Origin: Ascaphus truei
Taxonomy: Eukaryota > Chordata > Amphibia > Anura > Ascaphidae
Assembly (NCBI GenBank): GCA_036426205.1
Contig: CM071568.1
Location: 38,826,960 to 38,890,959 of the forward strand
Length of the DNA stretch: 64,000 nucleotides
Direction: 5' to 3'
Part shown: positions 22,876 to 33,719 of the stretch, piece after piece
Layout of the letters: each line of letters opens with the position of its first letter
Numbering within the stretch: position 1 is the stretch's first letter
Made by a program: the position numbers and the translations under genes
Notes under the pieces: model-generated
What the model saw: only the letters and a program-made list of their open reading frames with translations
What the model was told of the DNA's origin: nothing
Database searches by the model: none

Positions 22876-23121
22876 CCACCAAAACCAAAAGTTGTATTCT
22901 CCTGGTGGCGCCGGAGCAGGCCTGCTCCATTCCAATTGCTGCCAGGGGGTGCGAGGCGCCCCGACATCGTGGCCCGGAGGAGGTGTCCTTACCCTCCTCA
23001 TTTGATGGAGAAGCATGCTGCCAGATACCTGTGGAGAAAAGATCTTCACCTACATATGTCCTGTGGCAGAGTCCAGATCCAGCTACGTTTGTCCTGAAGT
23101 CCGTGGTGCTGCCGGAGCCCC

Positions 23122-24705
23122 ATGCCCGAGGAAGACGTTGGTGCTGCTAAAGACCTGTCCGCTGAGAAACCTGTGGAACCAGATGACATCTACTACCTTC
23201 AGCTGGGTGAGGCTCCATCTTCTTCCGCCCAACAGGAGTCCGCTGTGGCCTTACCAGACGTGGAACCAGGCAGATCCCTGTTTGGTGTGCCACAGGGTGA
23301 TGCACTTCCGTCGCCGCCAGATGTGACGTCATTGCCGCCGCTAAACTTGTGCTTGCCTGAGGCTCTCGTGAGGATGGCTCTATCTGATAAAGTCATCAAG
23401 ATGGCAGCTGCAGAACCAGAATCAGGACTGCCTGGGCTGAATGCCGGACAGTACATCCCTGCCCCACCGCAGAACCCGCTCCGAGGAAGAGGTCGTTGGA
23501 TCCGTGGATCATTCAACAATGCCCCCATACCATCCCTTAGGGGTCGAAGCCGACCCAAAGGTTTGCTTACTGGACTGCACATTGATAGGCCCAGTTGCCC
23601 ATGCCCCATCACCAGCCCCAGCACTTAGCCCGACAGCATCATCTGGGAGTAAGGGTAAGCCTAACCCAGTACGCTATGTCCGGGACCATGCTAGGCCTCG
23701 ACCCTTGGCCCCTAGTTCCATTGTTTCGGCCCATGTCAACCCTGTTCAGGACGCCAGTTTGCTGTTTCTGTCCCCAGTGCTTCTGTTAGCACCTTGGCCA
23801 CTAGTTCTGACCCTGCTGACCCCATCTGGGTGTTAACCAAGTTTCCCAGTGATAATCTGTCCCCTGGAGTGTCAATGGATCTCAGAGACTGGGGTTTTGG
23901 GGTAAGAGACGGGTTGTCAGATGATGACTCAAAGGGAGAAATACCCTATGTAAACCGGATACCGGTAGCTAAGTCCCCGGGGTCATTCAGGTAATTTAGG
24001 GATTCATCCTTGTCTCAGCAATCTGCTACTTCTGGTGTGTCCTCCCAGATGGACACAAGGTCAGTAGTCCACAAGTCATTCCGGAGAACCCCTTAAGTTG
24101 TGGGACCCAGTGTTTCAGGGCTATGCCACCAGTTTAAATAGAACATGGCTACTGCTGGTGGATGGTTCTATCGTGGACCACTGGTGGGAGGAAGGACAAC
24201 TGTCCCAAGAGGAAATAGCTGAAGCCATTCGTAAATGGATGGGCGAGATTAACTTAGGGGTGAGAGTACCTAAGGGACCCTCCATATTTTATCAGGCGTT
24301 AGAGCTCAGTGAACCAAAGTTTTGGGTATTACCTGGTCAAGAAGATGACCCTAAGATATTAAAGTTCAGTAGAGCTGACAGGGCCATCTTAAACCGGTAC
24401 GTCAGTCTCATGGATAGAACTTTCCATATGTACCCGAGCCAATTATGGATAAGATAGACAACAACCATCAGGATTGGCTTAGACAGGCGGTTGTAGAAAA
24501 TATAAAAACCAAAACTTCTGAGGACAGATTTATTAACGACTCTAAAATACGTTCTGTCATGGAAGAGTGGCTAGTCGGTATCTGTATCTACAAAGACCGA
24601 GAAGAAGTTAGGCATTGTCCTGGTCCTCCAAAAGTGTTCTATATTTGGACCAAGTTATTTGATGGGCGGGAAGTAAGGAAGCCCGACCCCAAATATTATA
24701 AGTGA
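23122..24705 (+). pseudogene. Unrecognised broken coding region
   Basis: A series of plus-strand frames: 23122-23628 (168 codons, proline/serine-rich), 23441-23836, 24098-24457 and 24445-24705. The last two overlap by 13 bases in different frames and read as one protein broken by a frameshift near 24450: charged, Trp-rich, with 'DGSIVDHWWEEGQLSQEEI' early and 'WTKLFDGREVRKPDPKYYK' at the end. I do not recognise the family. The layout, a proline-rich N-part followed by a globular part among transposons, would fit a retroelement Gag-like or accessory ORF, but no zinc knuckle, protease or polymerase is seen. A captured host gene is possible. Confidence 0.4.
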
Positions 24706-24960
24706 GGATCTTATTTTTCTTCCAGTTGGAAAACTAGCATTTCTTTATCATCGCTGTAAACCAGTGGATAATATGGGTTAGTTGTCTGTGTGACTGTATA
24801 TGATTATGTTATACATCCACTGTAACCTGTTCTATTTTTCAGGCTTCAGATTACTGGATAGTGCCCAAATTGGATCCCAGTGAGGACATGGGAATTTTCA
24901 ACTAGGAGAGTATAGCCATGGCTGGTCCAGACTATCTTTCTGCCTTCCTGTCGCGTAAGT
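24706..24960 (+). other. Splice-like signals after the unknown ORF
   Basis: A pyrimidine tract and AG ('ctgttctatttttcag', ending 24841) precede a 20-codon frame ('SDYWIVPKLDPSEDMG...') that stops at 24904. Just after it, gccATGG (ATG at 24918) opens 12 codons up to a consensus donor, CGC|GTAAGT (24955). Each signal is common by chance. Together with the ORF they hint at a spliced transcript. Confidence 0.25.
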
Positions 24961-25609
24961 TCTGATAGCTACAGACAGTGACAGGCTACCTTGTGGGGTT
25001 TACTCCCCCTCACGCAGCCTCCCTGAGTGGCAGGAGAGGGGAGACACTGGGTCTGTGTTGGAGCCAATCATGGTGCAGACCCTGTGCCCTCCTCTTTCTG
25101 CATTAGGGAGGACGCATTCCAAATTATAGAGTCAGTCTGAGTTGGAGTTCTTATAAATCACAGAGAGAACTCAGAAGAATGGGTTCAAAAGCACCCCTCT
25201 ATTTGCACTCATCACCTAATACTTATATATGTTCCTTAAAGCCAAAAGATTAGATCCCTTAGCCAGGAACTAAAAGCGATGAAAAAAAACAAAAAAGTTT
25301 TAATACATTATTAATTATACACTAAAGGGTTAAATATGTAAATAAAATTCCCCACAGAGGAGTGATGGAGAGGGGAGAGGGATATGTCAATCTAAATTAC
25401 TTTATTAGTATATATTATCAGAGGATATCCTTATCTTCTCCTGCGGTGGTAGTATACATGTGATATCCACTAAATATTAACAGTGGGATTATAAATGCAT
25501 TAGTAAGTAGTATGGTAGTGTGACTAACAGTCAGTGGTTGTTTGTCGCTGGTGTAAAATGAACAGCACACTATGATTTTCCCACATTGGGATAGCAATAT
25601 TGTCTTATA

Positions 25610-26010
25610 TTACAGGGTTGCAGCGAACCCAGGAAATATATAAGCCCTTTAAGGCTATTGTTTCATAGTGTCACACTAATATTGCAACATAGCTTCTATA
25701 CAAATAGTAAGTCTATTTCAGTCACTGATGTTGTGCATTAGATATATAGCAACATAGGGTTACAGCAAATCCTATAATAATACCACCCCCATAGATGTTT
25801 AAGCAAAACAACCTATATATAGAAATGCCAAATGATAACTGCTCTCGGTGAAATTGACCGGAGTGGTAGAGGGTTGCGGCGAACCCAAGCAGAAGTAGGA
25901 TGTTAAGTATTGGCACTGTATAGCAAAGTATTGCAAACGGCCTATATATAGAGATGCCAAGTGTAGCTGCTAACAGGAGAGGTGGTAAAGGGTTGCGGCA
26001 AACCCAGGCA
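25610..26010 (-). repeat. Degenerate PLE tail units, left arm
   Basis: Mirror image of 29960-30365: four 'gggttgcggcgaaccc'-type units (near 25615, 25752, 25871 and 25990) separated by 'cctatatatagagatgcc' spacers. Confidence 0.65.
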
Positions 26011-26095
26011 GGGATAGAAAAAGTATACAAGCCGTGTGGGTATCGGTCACATACACCACCGTCACTCCTCTGTGACGTCACTCTCGTGACGTCTG

Positions 26096-26142
26096 TATCA
26101 CCGACACGTGTTTCGCGCGTCCAACGCGCTTCTTCAGGGGGA
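26096..26142 (-). ncRNA. Hammerhead-like motif in left PLE arm
   Basis: Minus strand: CTGAAGA (26137-26131), one extra A, GCGCGT/ACGCGC stem II with TGG loop, GAAAC, ACGT, GTC, then GGTGA pairing partly with upstream TCCCC. It is the mirror of 29826-29870, except for ACGT in place of ACAT in the stem III loop. See that entry. Confidence 0.5.
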
Positions 26143-26690
26143 GGAGTCTGCTCTTCCGATCCTGATATCAGTATTTATAAGGAGGTCTCAACGCCGATTG
26201 GCTAGTTTAATGAGATCCATCTTTTTCAATTAGAGCAATTGGCTTAACCATGTCAGACCGGGTCCTAATCGGGTGACTTCTTGTCACGGACATTGCATTA
26301 ATCTATTTACTTTCCCTACTTGTATATAATTCTATAAGTGACATACATAGGTTATTTGGTTATACATACAGAATTTTAAATATCATGATGTTTTATTGAT
26401 TATGTGCTAATTGGTGTCCTTGCCTCAGGGGCTTATAACATGCAACCTATACAGAATCAAATGTATACATGTAGGAGTGTATGTAAAGTTTAAATGATCC
26501 GCGTCTAAGGTCAATACGGATCTAGTCTGATTTAACAAACTGTATACCCAGATCCCAGGAGCAAAATATTACCCAAAATAAAATGGAACCACATTTTTAT
26601 TTAATGGAGGTCACTATCCATATAGTGATAGTTAGCCAATATCTACCCTAGCCGTAAAGTGAAGTTTTACAGAAATATTGATAGTATAAA

Positions 26691-28148
26691 TCACTGTAGA
26701 TATGCTGAGTACATGAATCCTTCGTTAAGTCCAAGGGGTGACTGGGTCTGCAGTAAATATATCCAACGGCATTCCAGTTGAAGTAATATTTTATCCCAGT
26801 CACCCCCTCGTGGGCTTCGTTGTATGTGTTCAATAGCTGTGAAACTCATAACATGTTGGTTACCTTGGTGATGTTCGATGATGTGTCTGGCAAGAGGTGT
26901 GTCGACTAAATTTCTGACATTGCCTAGATGCTCTAATTCAAGTGTCTTAAAAGGTCTGTGGGTCTTACCCACATACCTCATGCCGCATTCGCAAGTCATT
27001 AGGTATATGACTCCACATGTCTGGCAACTAATGAACTCTTTTATTTGAAAGGTTTTTGTGCTTTTAAGATTTGAGAAGGATTTAGTGGTCTGCATAAATG
27101 GGCACGCTTTACACCTCATGCATTTAAAGTAGCCTTTTGGTTTATCTCCCAACCAGGTCTTGTTTGGCTGTGATTGGAAATGGCTGCGTACAAGTCAGTC
27201 CTTGACGTTTCTGCTGTGTCTACAACACATACTTGGATTCTCTGTAAGAATTTTTTGCAGATCAGAGGCCTCCAGCAAGATGTGCCAATGTTGCTTAAGA
27301 ATTCGTCTAAGTTCCTGCCATTGGCTACTGAATTTACCAATAAATCTGATTGTGTTGTCTTCGGTCATCTCTTTTTTGTTTACGAGTAGTTCCGTTCTTT
27401 CTGACGTTAAGGCTCTATAATAAGCTTTTATAATCATCTTATTTGCGTACCCTCTTTCCCTAAATCTGAGTGTCATATCTTTTGACTGGTTTTTGAACTC
27501 AGATAGGGAAGAGCAGTTTCGCCTTAGACGTAAAAATTGACCTATCAGTATATTATCAGTAGTGTGCCTTGGATGGTGACTTGTTGCCATTAAAAGTGTG
27601 TTAGTGGAGGTCGGCTTCCTGTAGATGCTGGTTTCCAGGTTGCCTATATTGGTCTTACATATAGTGATGTCCAAAAAATCTAATTGTGTTTTGCTCATTT
27701 GGAATATTAGTTTCAGGTTTAGTTTGTTTTTGTTCAGATAATTGATAAATTCTTTTACCAGTTCCTCTGTCCCGTTCCATACTATCAAGATATTGTCTAT
27801 ATACCTGACCCACAGCTCCACATGTATTGTGAACTTCTCATAGTCTTCCACGAAGACAGTCATCTCCTCCCACCACCCCAGGTACAGATTGGCATATGTG
27901 GGGGCACAGGTCATCCCCATCGCCGTACCCTGTACCTGGTGGTAGATCAGATGGTCAAAGAGGAAAAAATTGTGAGTCAGAGTATATTTGAGGAGATCCA
28001 GGACCAAGGTATTGTGTGGTATGGTATCCTCCCCTCTTGCTCTTAGAAAGTACGCCACAGCCTGAACCCCATATTCATGTGGTATACTTGAATACAAGGC
28101 TTCAACATCTAGCCCAACCAGAATGGTGTCAGTCAGTTCACAATACAT
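26691..28148 (-). pseudogene. PLE reverse transcriptase plus GIY-YIG endonuclease (left)
   Basis: One minus-strand frame of 486 codons with a single internal stop (TGA at 27195-27197). The RT part has 'DVEALYSSIPH', 'GTAMGMTCAPTYANLYLG', the catalytic 'RYIDNIL' (second Asp replaced by Asn; the right copy has DD), 'LDFLDITI' and 'SIYRKPT', all PLE-type. After the stop, a cysteine cluster (CxxCxxC, then CxxC) leads into the GIY-YIG nuclease: 'GVIYLMTCECGMRYVGKTHR', then 'EH...NVRN' and 'PLARHIIEHH'. The C-terminus is complete (stop at 26691) and the N-terminus is lost at the palindrome junction. PLE proteins nick target DNA with the GIY-YIG domain and prime reverse transcription there. The DD-to-DN change and the TGA make this copy inactive. 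Confidence 0.88.
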
Positions 28149-29277
28149 GTGGAGCTGTGGGTCAGGTATATAGACGATATCTTGCTAGTATGGAACAGGA
28201 CAGAGGAACTGTTAAAAGAATTTATCAATTCTGAACAAAAACAAACTAAACCTGAAACTAACATTCCAAATGAGCAAAACACAATTAGATTTTTTGGACA
28301 TCACTGTATCTAAGACCAATATAGGCAACCTGGAAACCAGCATCTACAGGAAGCCGACCTACACTAACACACTTTTAATGGCAACAAGTCACCATCCAAG
28401 GCACACTACTGATAATATACTGATAGGTCAATTTTTACGTCTAAGGCGAAACTGCTCTTCCCTATCTGAGTTCAAAAACCAGTCAAAAGATATGACACTC
28501 AGATTTAGGGAAAGAGGGTATGCAAATAAGATTAATAAAAAAGCTTATTATAGAGCCTTAACGTCAGAAAGAACGGAACTACTCGTAAACAAAAAAGAGA
28601 TGACCGAAGACAACACAATCAGATTTATTGGTAAATTCAGTAGCCAATGGCAGGAACTTAGACGAATTCTTAAGCAACATTAGCACATTTTGCTGGAGGA
28701 CTCTAATCTGCAAAAAATTCTTACAGAGAATCCAAGTATGTGTTGTAGACGCAGCAGAAACGTCAAGGACTGACTTGTACGCAGCCATTTCCAATCACAG
28801 CCAAACAAGACCTGGTTGGGAGATAAACCAAAAGGCTATTTTAAATGCATGAGGTGTACAGCGTGCCCATTTATGCAGACCACTAAATCCTTCTAGAATC
28901 TTAAACGCACAAAAACCTTTCAAATAAAAGAGTTCATTAGTTGCCAGATATGTGGAGTCATATACCTAATGACTTGCGAATGTGGCATGAGGTATGTGGG
29001 TAAGACCCACAGACCTTTTAAGACACTTGTATTAGAGCATCTAGGCAATGTCAGAAATTCAGTCGACACACCTCTTGCCAGACACATCATCGAACATCAC
29101 CAAGGTAACCAACATGTTATGAGTTTCACAGCTATTGAACACATACAGCGAAGCCCACGAGGGGGTGACTGGGATAAAATATTACTTCAACGGGAATGCC
29201 GTTGGATATATTTACTGCAGACCCAGTCACCCCTTGGACTTAATGAAGAATTCATGTACTCAGCATATCTACAGTGA
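28135..29277 (+). pseudogene. PLE RT (partial) plus GIY-YIG endonuclease (right)
   Basis: Plus-strand partner of the left copy. It starts within the RT at the codons for 'RYIDDIL' (intact DD), shifts frame near 28235, and then runs from 28270 in one frame through 'LDFLDITV' and 'SIYRKPT' to the GIY-YIG domain, ending with a stop at 29275-29277. In-frame stops: TAG 28681-28683, TGA 28771-28773 and TAG 28894-28896. The TGA is shared with the left copy, so it predates the two-copy structure or has spread by gene conversion. The cysteine cluster and 'GVIYLMTCECGMRYVGKTHR' are intact. Dead, 5'-truncated. Confidence 0.88.
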
Positions 29278-29825
29278 TTTATACTATCAATATTTCTGTA
29301 AAACTTCACTTTACGGCTAGGGTAGATATTGGCTAACTATCACTATATGGATAGTGACCTCCATTAAATAAAAATGTGGTTCCATTTTATTTTGGGTAAT
29401 TTTTTGCTCCTGGGATCTGGGTATACAGTTTGTTAAATCAGACTAGATCCGTATTGACCTTAGACGCGGATCATTTAAACTGTACATACACTCCTACATG
29501 TATACATTTGATTCTGTATAGGTTGCATGTTATATGCCCCCGAGGCAAGGACACCAATTAGCACATAATCAATAAAACATCATGATATTTAAAATTCTGT
29601 ATGTATAACCAAATAACCTATGTATGTCACTTGTAGAATTATATACAAGTAGGGAAAGTAAATAGATTAATGCAATGTCCGTGAGAAGAAGTCACCCGAT
29701 TAGGACCCGGTCTGACAGGGTTAAGCCAATTGCTCTAATTGAAAAAGATGGATCTCATTAAACTAGCCAATCGGCGTTGAGACCTCCTTATAAATACTGA
29801 TATCAGGATCGGAAGAGCAGACTCC

Positions 29826-29870
29826 TCCCCCTGAAGAAGCGCGTTGGACGCGCGAAACACATGTCGGTGA
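29826..29870 (+). ncRNA. Hammerhead-like motif in right PLE arm
   Basis: CTGAAGA (29831-29837) matches the CUGANGA core. After one extra A, GCGCGT (29839-29844) pairs with ACGCGC (29848-29853) around a TGG loop as stem II. GAAA follows, then C-ACAT-G as a one-pair stem III and TC as the cleavage position (C at 29865). GGTGA pairs with TCCCC (29826-29830) except at one position as stem I. Known: many PLEs carry type I hammerheads with a very short stem III in their terminal repeats. Odd: the extra A between core and stem II may reduce or abolish activity. Confidence 0.5.
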
Positions 29871-29959
29871 TACAGACGTCACGAGAGTGACGTCACAGAG
29901 GAGCGACGGCGGTGCATGTGACCGATACCCACACGGCTTGTATACTTTTTCTATCCCTG

Positions 29960-30365
29960 CCTGGGTTTGCCACAACCCTTACCACCTCTCCTGTTAGCAG
30001 CTACACTTGGCATCTCTATATATAGGCCGTTTGCAATACTTTGCTATACAGTGCCAATACTTAACATCCTACTTCTGCTTGGGTTCGCCGCAACCCTCTA
30101 CCACTCCGGTCAATTTCACCGAGAGCAGTTATCATTTGGCATTTCTATATATAGGTTGTTTTGCTTAAACATCTATGGGGGTGGTATTATTATAGGATTT
30201 GCTGTAACCCTATGTTGCTATATTACTAATGCACAACATCAGTGACTGAAATAGACTTACTATTTGTATACAAGCTATGTTGCAATATTAGTGTGACACT
30301 ATGAAACAATAGCCTTAAAGGGCTTATATATTTCCTGGGTTCGCTGCAACCCTGTAATATAAGAC
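29960..30365 (+). repeat. Degenerate PLE tail units, right arm
   Basis: Four units of the type 'tgggttcgccgcaaccc' near 29963, 30078, 30188 and 30338, separated by 100-150 bp that include 'tctatatataggccgtttgc'. They are part of the PLE 3' terminal region. Confidence 0.65.
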
Positions 30366-30808
30366 AATATTGCTATCCCAATGTGGGAAAATCATAGTGT
30401 GCTGTTCATTTTACACCAGCGACAAACAACCACTGACTGTTAGTCACACTACCATACTACTTACTAATGCATTTATAATCCCACTGTTAATATTTAGTGG
30501 ATATCACATGTATACTACCACCGCAGGGGAAGATAAGGATATCCTCTGATAATATATACTAATACAGTAATTTAAATTGACATATCCCTCTCCCCTCTCC
30601 ATCACTCCTCTGTGGGGAATTTTATTTACATATTTAACCCTTTAGTGTATAATTAATAATGTATTAAAACTTTTTTGTTTTTTTTCATCGCTTTTAGTTC
30701 CTGGCTAAGGGATCTAATCTTTTGGCTTTAAGGAACATATATAAGTATTAGGTGATGAGTGCAAATAGAGGGGTGCTTTTGAACCCATTCTTCTGAGTTC
30801 TCTCTGTG

Positions 30809-31377
30809 ATATATATGTTATATACCTCCCTTGCACCTACCGTTTTATTATTAGGACTATACTTAATAAAGGTGAGCAGTTTTCATATAATCTGTGTGAG
30901 GTGGAGTCCTTCCCAGCCGGAGAAGGGAGAGGAGCTCAGCCCCTTCTGGGGCTGAGGAGCTCAAGATCTGTGCATATCACAAGGCCTACATTATCTGCTG
31001 GCCCGCGCCATCCAGGGGTCTGGAACCCATTCTCCACAAGGATGCAAATGCTGTAATACCACCTGCAGTGGCTGCACCAAATAAGGATCCCTTCTATATA
31101 CATCTGACTAAGGGCCTCATGCAGTAAGTGCCGAAAAAGTGCTCTCGGCAGGGGTTCAATATCGGCATGATTTGGGCGATTTGCCCTCGCAGTATTCAGG
31201 AAGGGCCGAATCCCTGGCGAATCACTGCGAAAGCAAAATGCTGAGTAGCCGGTGGCGAGACAGTCTGTCTCCCGATAACCTGGCGATACGCCGTCCCCTA
31301 CCAAGATGTCAGCAGAGAGAGATCCGCCACTCTCTCTGCGCAAACATCGGCAAGAATAAAAATATATCAAAACAATT
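30809..31377. other. Unique flank of the PLE palindrome; no gene
   Basis: The right PLE copy may continue to about 30900 ('aataaaggtgagcag'), where the left arm has no counterpart. The rest, including 'cctcatgcagtaagtgccga', is unclassified. Confidence 0.45.
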
Positions 31378-31655
31378 TATACTCATAGTGTAGATGTGCA
31401 GGGGGTCTCCGGAGTTGAACCGCATTGGTTTCAAGTCCGGGGACCCCCTGCTTCCCGAGATACAGGCCCCTTTATGAGGTGCCGGTATCCCTCTGCATTT
31501 AAATGTCCCGATCACGTGACCGCGGAATGTAAACAAAGCAGAGGGATACCGGCACCCCATAAAGTGGCCTGTATCTCAGGAAGCGGGGGTCCCCAGACCT
31601 AAAACCAAAGCGGTTAAGCTCCGGAGACCCTCTGCACATCTACACTATGAGTAAA
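31378..31655. repeat. Foldback repeat A
   Basis: Arms of about 120 bp (31378-31495 and 31535-31655) are inverted copies sharing 'gtctccggagttgaaccg', 'gagatacaggcc' and 'gtgccggtatccctctgc'. The ~40-bp centre contains 'gatcacgtgaccgcgg'. No coding. Confidence 0.8.
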
Positions 31656-31704
31656 ACACACATATAAATAAACAATCATTCCTTACCTTTGCGGCTATCT
31701 GCTA

Positions 31705-32045
31705 TGGTAATGAAGCAGCATTAATGTATTTTTAATAATAGTGTACGAGAGCAGGGGGACCCCTGAGCTGAACCACATTGATTTGTGGATCAGGGACCCC
31801 CTGCTTCCCGAGTTACATGCCCCTGTATGGGTCATCGGGTGTCAGTGTCGCCGCCATCTTTATAGAGCCCACATCGGGTCTTAGACGCTATAAAGAAGGC
31901 GGCAACATTGGCCTCCGATGCCCCATACCGGTGCCTGTAACTCGGGAAACACAAATCAATGCGGTTCAGTTTAGGGGACCCCTGCTCCTGCACAATATTA
32001 TTAAAATACATTAATGCTGCTTCATTACCATTGCGGATAGCCGCT
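31705..32045. repeat. Foldback repeat B, related to A
   Basis: Arms of about 160 bp (31705-31865 and 31880-32045) share 'aatgaagcagcattaatgta', 'gagttacatgcccc' and a 'tctttatag' block in inverted order. The arms resemble those of foldback A ('gcttcccgag' then 'acaggcccc'), so the two form one compound structure. Confidence 0.8.
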
Positions 32046-33718
32046 AAGGCAATGAAGGGGTTAAGGCATAATAGCATGTTTATTGGGAACAATTGCCCCC
32101 AATAAGATTGCAATAAACAACATACACCCCGTGTGCCCCCAACAACCCCTATACCCCCTTTACATATATTACATTTTTGGGATGCACAGCAATGATACTA
32201 GAGGCCGGCGGTGGCCCTCGGGTGTTCCCCCCCAGGCCTGCAGTACCAATTCTGTGCCCCCCCAAAAAAATCCAACAACACAAATACTTTACAATAAATA
32301 CACCCCCCCCCTAACACATACAGTACAGTACAGTAATGTGCAAAATTACTATTATCCACATATGGATAATAGTGAATTTGCCCATTTTAAATACATAAAG
32401 AACAATAAATACATTAAATATATATTGCACTCACCCATGTCCGGCTGCCACGATGAAGGCCATCCTCATCTTCATAACTGTCCATGCCCCCTCTGATGCT
32501 GCAAAACATAAACAAGAATAAAACAAGAATAAAAACAGCCTAACCCCTTAATCACCATAGCGGTTATTAACTGCTACAGTCATTAAGGGGTTAATCCACC
32601 CTCACCCACCACTCAGGAGGCCTAAATACCCTCCCCCACTACCCCCCCACCCCGTGAGGCCTAACCACCCTCACACACAACCCAGCCGGGAGGCCTACCC
32701 ACATACCCTTGGGACCAATACCCCCAGCCCCCAGTACCCACAATAAAAACAATACACAGCCCCACAATAAACATCATTATATTTATTACATACATAACCA
32801 CCCCCTGTGCCCCCCCATAAATACATGATTTATTATTTTACATACAGGGTTAATACCCCAGGCCCACGGGAGTCCCCGGTGGGCCTGACGGGTCACTTCA
32901 CAGACCTACAGTAGCCCAGCACCTGGTTTCAAACAGGGTCTGGAGGGCTGCGGGTGGTCCCCACCAGGCGCCATGGTCCACCAGGTGGTCTCCGCGGGTC
33001 ACCGTGGGCCACAATGGGGTCCCCACGGGTAGGCCCGCGGCTGTCTGGTGGGCCCCCTGTCAGACCCACAGGTGTCTGAGGGGCCTCGGGTGCTTCACAC
33101 GGGGATCTGGGGGCCCTCAGGTGGTTCCTACAGGTCCGCAGTGCCCCCACAGATGTGCGGCCACTGGTTCTTCCCTGCAGGTGTCTCCCATGGACCCAGC
33201 AGCCATTTACCCGTGAGAAGTCCGAGGAGAACTCAGGTGGTCTCCATAGGTCTCCCGCAGACCTGAGGAAACAACCCTGTATGTAAAAATAAATAAACAT
33301 GTCCTATACATTAAATACATCAATTCCGCCCCCCCCCCCAACACATACAGTACAATAATATGAAGCCCTCTCGACAGCAAAATCCGTGTCCTCCGTTGCC
33401 AATAAAATACATAGCCAATACATTGCTATTATATTCTGATATCAATTAACCACTTAATCACCTTAACAACCGCAAAGGTAATTAAGGGGTTAACCCACCC
33501 TTCACCCATTCATTTGTACAGTGGCTTCATCATGCAACTATATAGGGATACGAGTCACCACTTTATAGTTCCGGTTTTTAGTTCAACAAAAATGTATGTT
33601 TTTTTTGCATTTCTCCATTAATGTTGAATAAACCTACAACATAAATCCCCAAAAAAGATTTTCCCCTATGTTAAATAAATGTAGATTTTTTTAGATATAG
33701 ATATATATAGATATAGAT
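32046..33718. other. GC-rich unclassified DNA with hairpins
   Basis: No gene. Holds a ~55-bp hairpin (32540-32594; arms 'aaccccttaatcaccatagc' and its near-complement), a weaker one of the same type at 33450-33492, C-rich tracts, and a GC-rich, internally repetitive block (32870-33260) rich in 'ggtggtc' and 'cccacagg' words. Open frames in the block are compositional. Confidence 0.5.
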
Positions 33719-33719
33719 A

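Larger units (their letters stand above)
25158..30808. mobile_element. Penelope-like element forming a 5.65-kb palindrome
   Basis: Two PLE copies lie head to head: the left arm (25158-27835) is on the minus strand and the right arm (28135-30808) on the plus strand, with ~300 bp of extra N-terminal RT coding as the loop. Each arm carries part of the RT, the GIY-YIG endonuclease and a ~1.5-kb 3' tail with hammerhead-like motif and 'gggttcgccgcaaccc' units. Outer limits are where the arms stop matching ('atcacagagagaactcagaa' on the left, its complement on the right). Arm-to-arm identity is very high. Inverted, 5'-truncated partner copies are a known feature of PLE insertions. Related to Neptune/Penelope-type elements. 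Confidence 0.9.
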
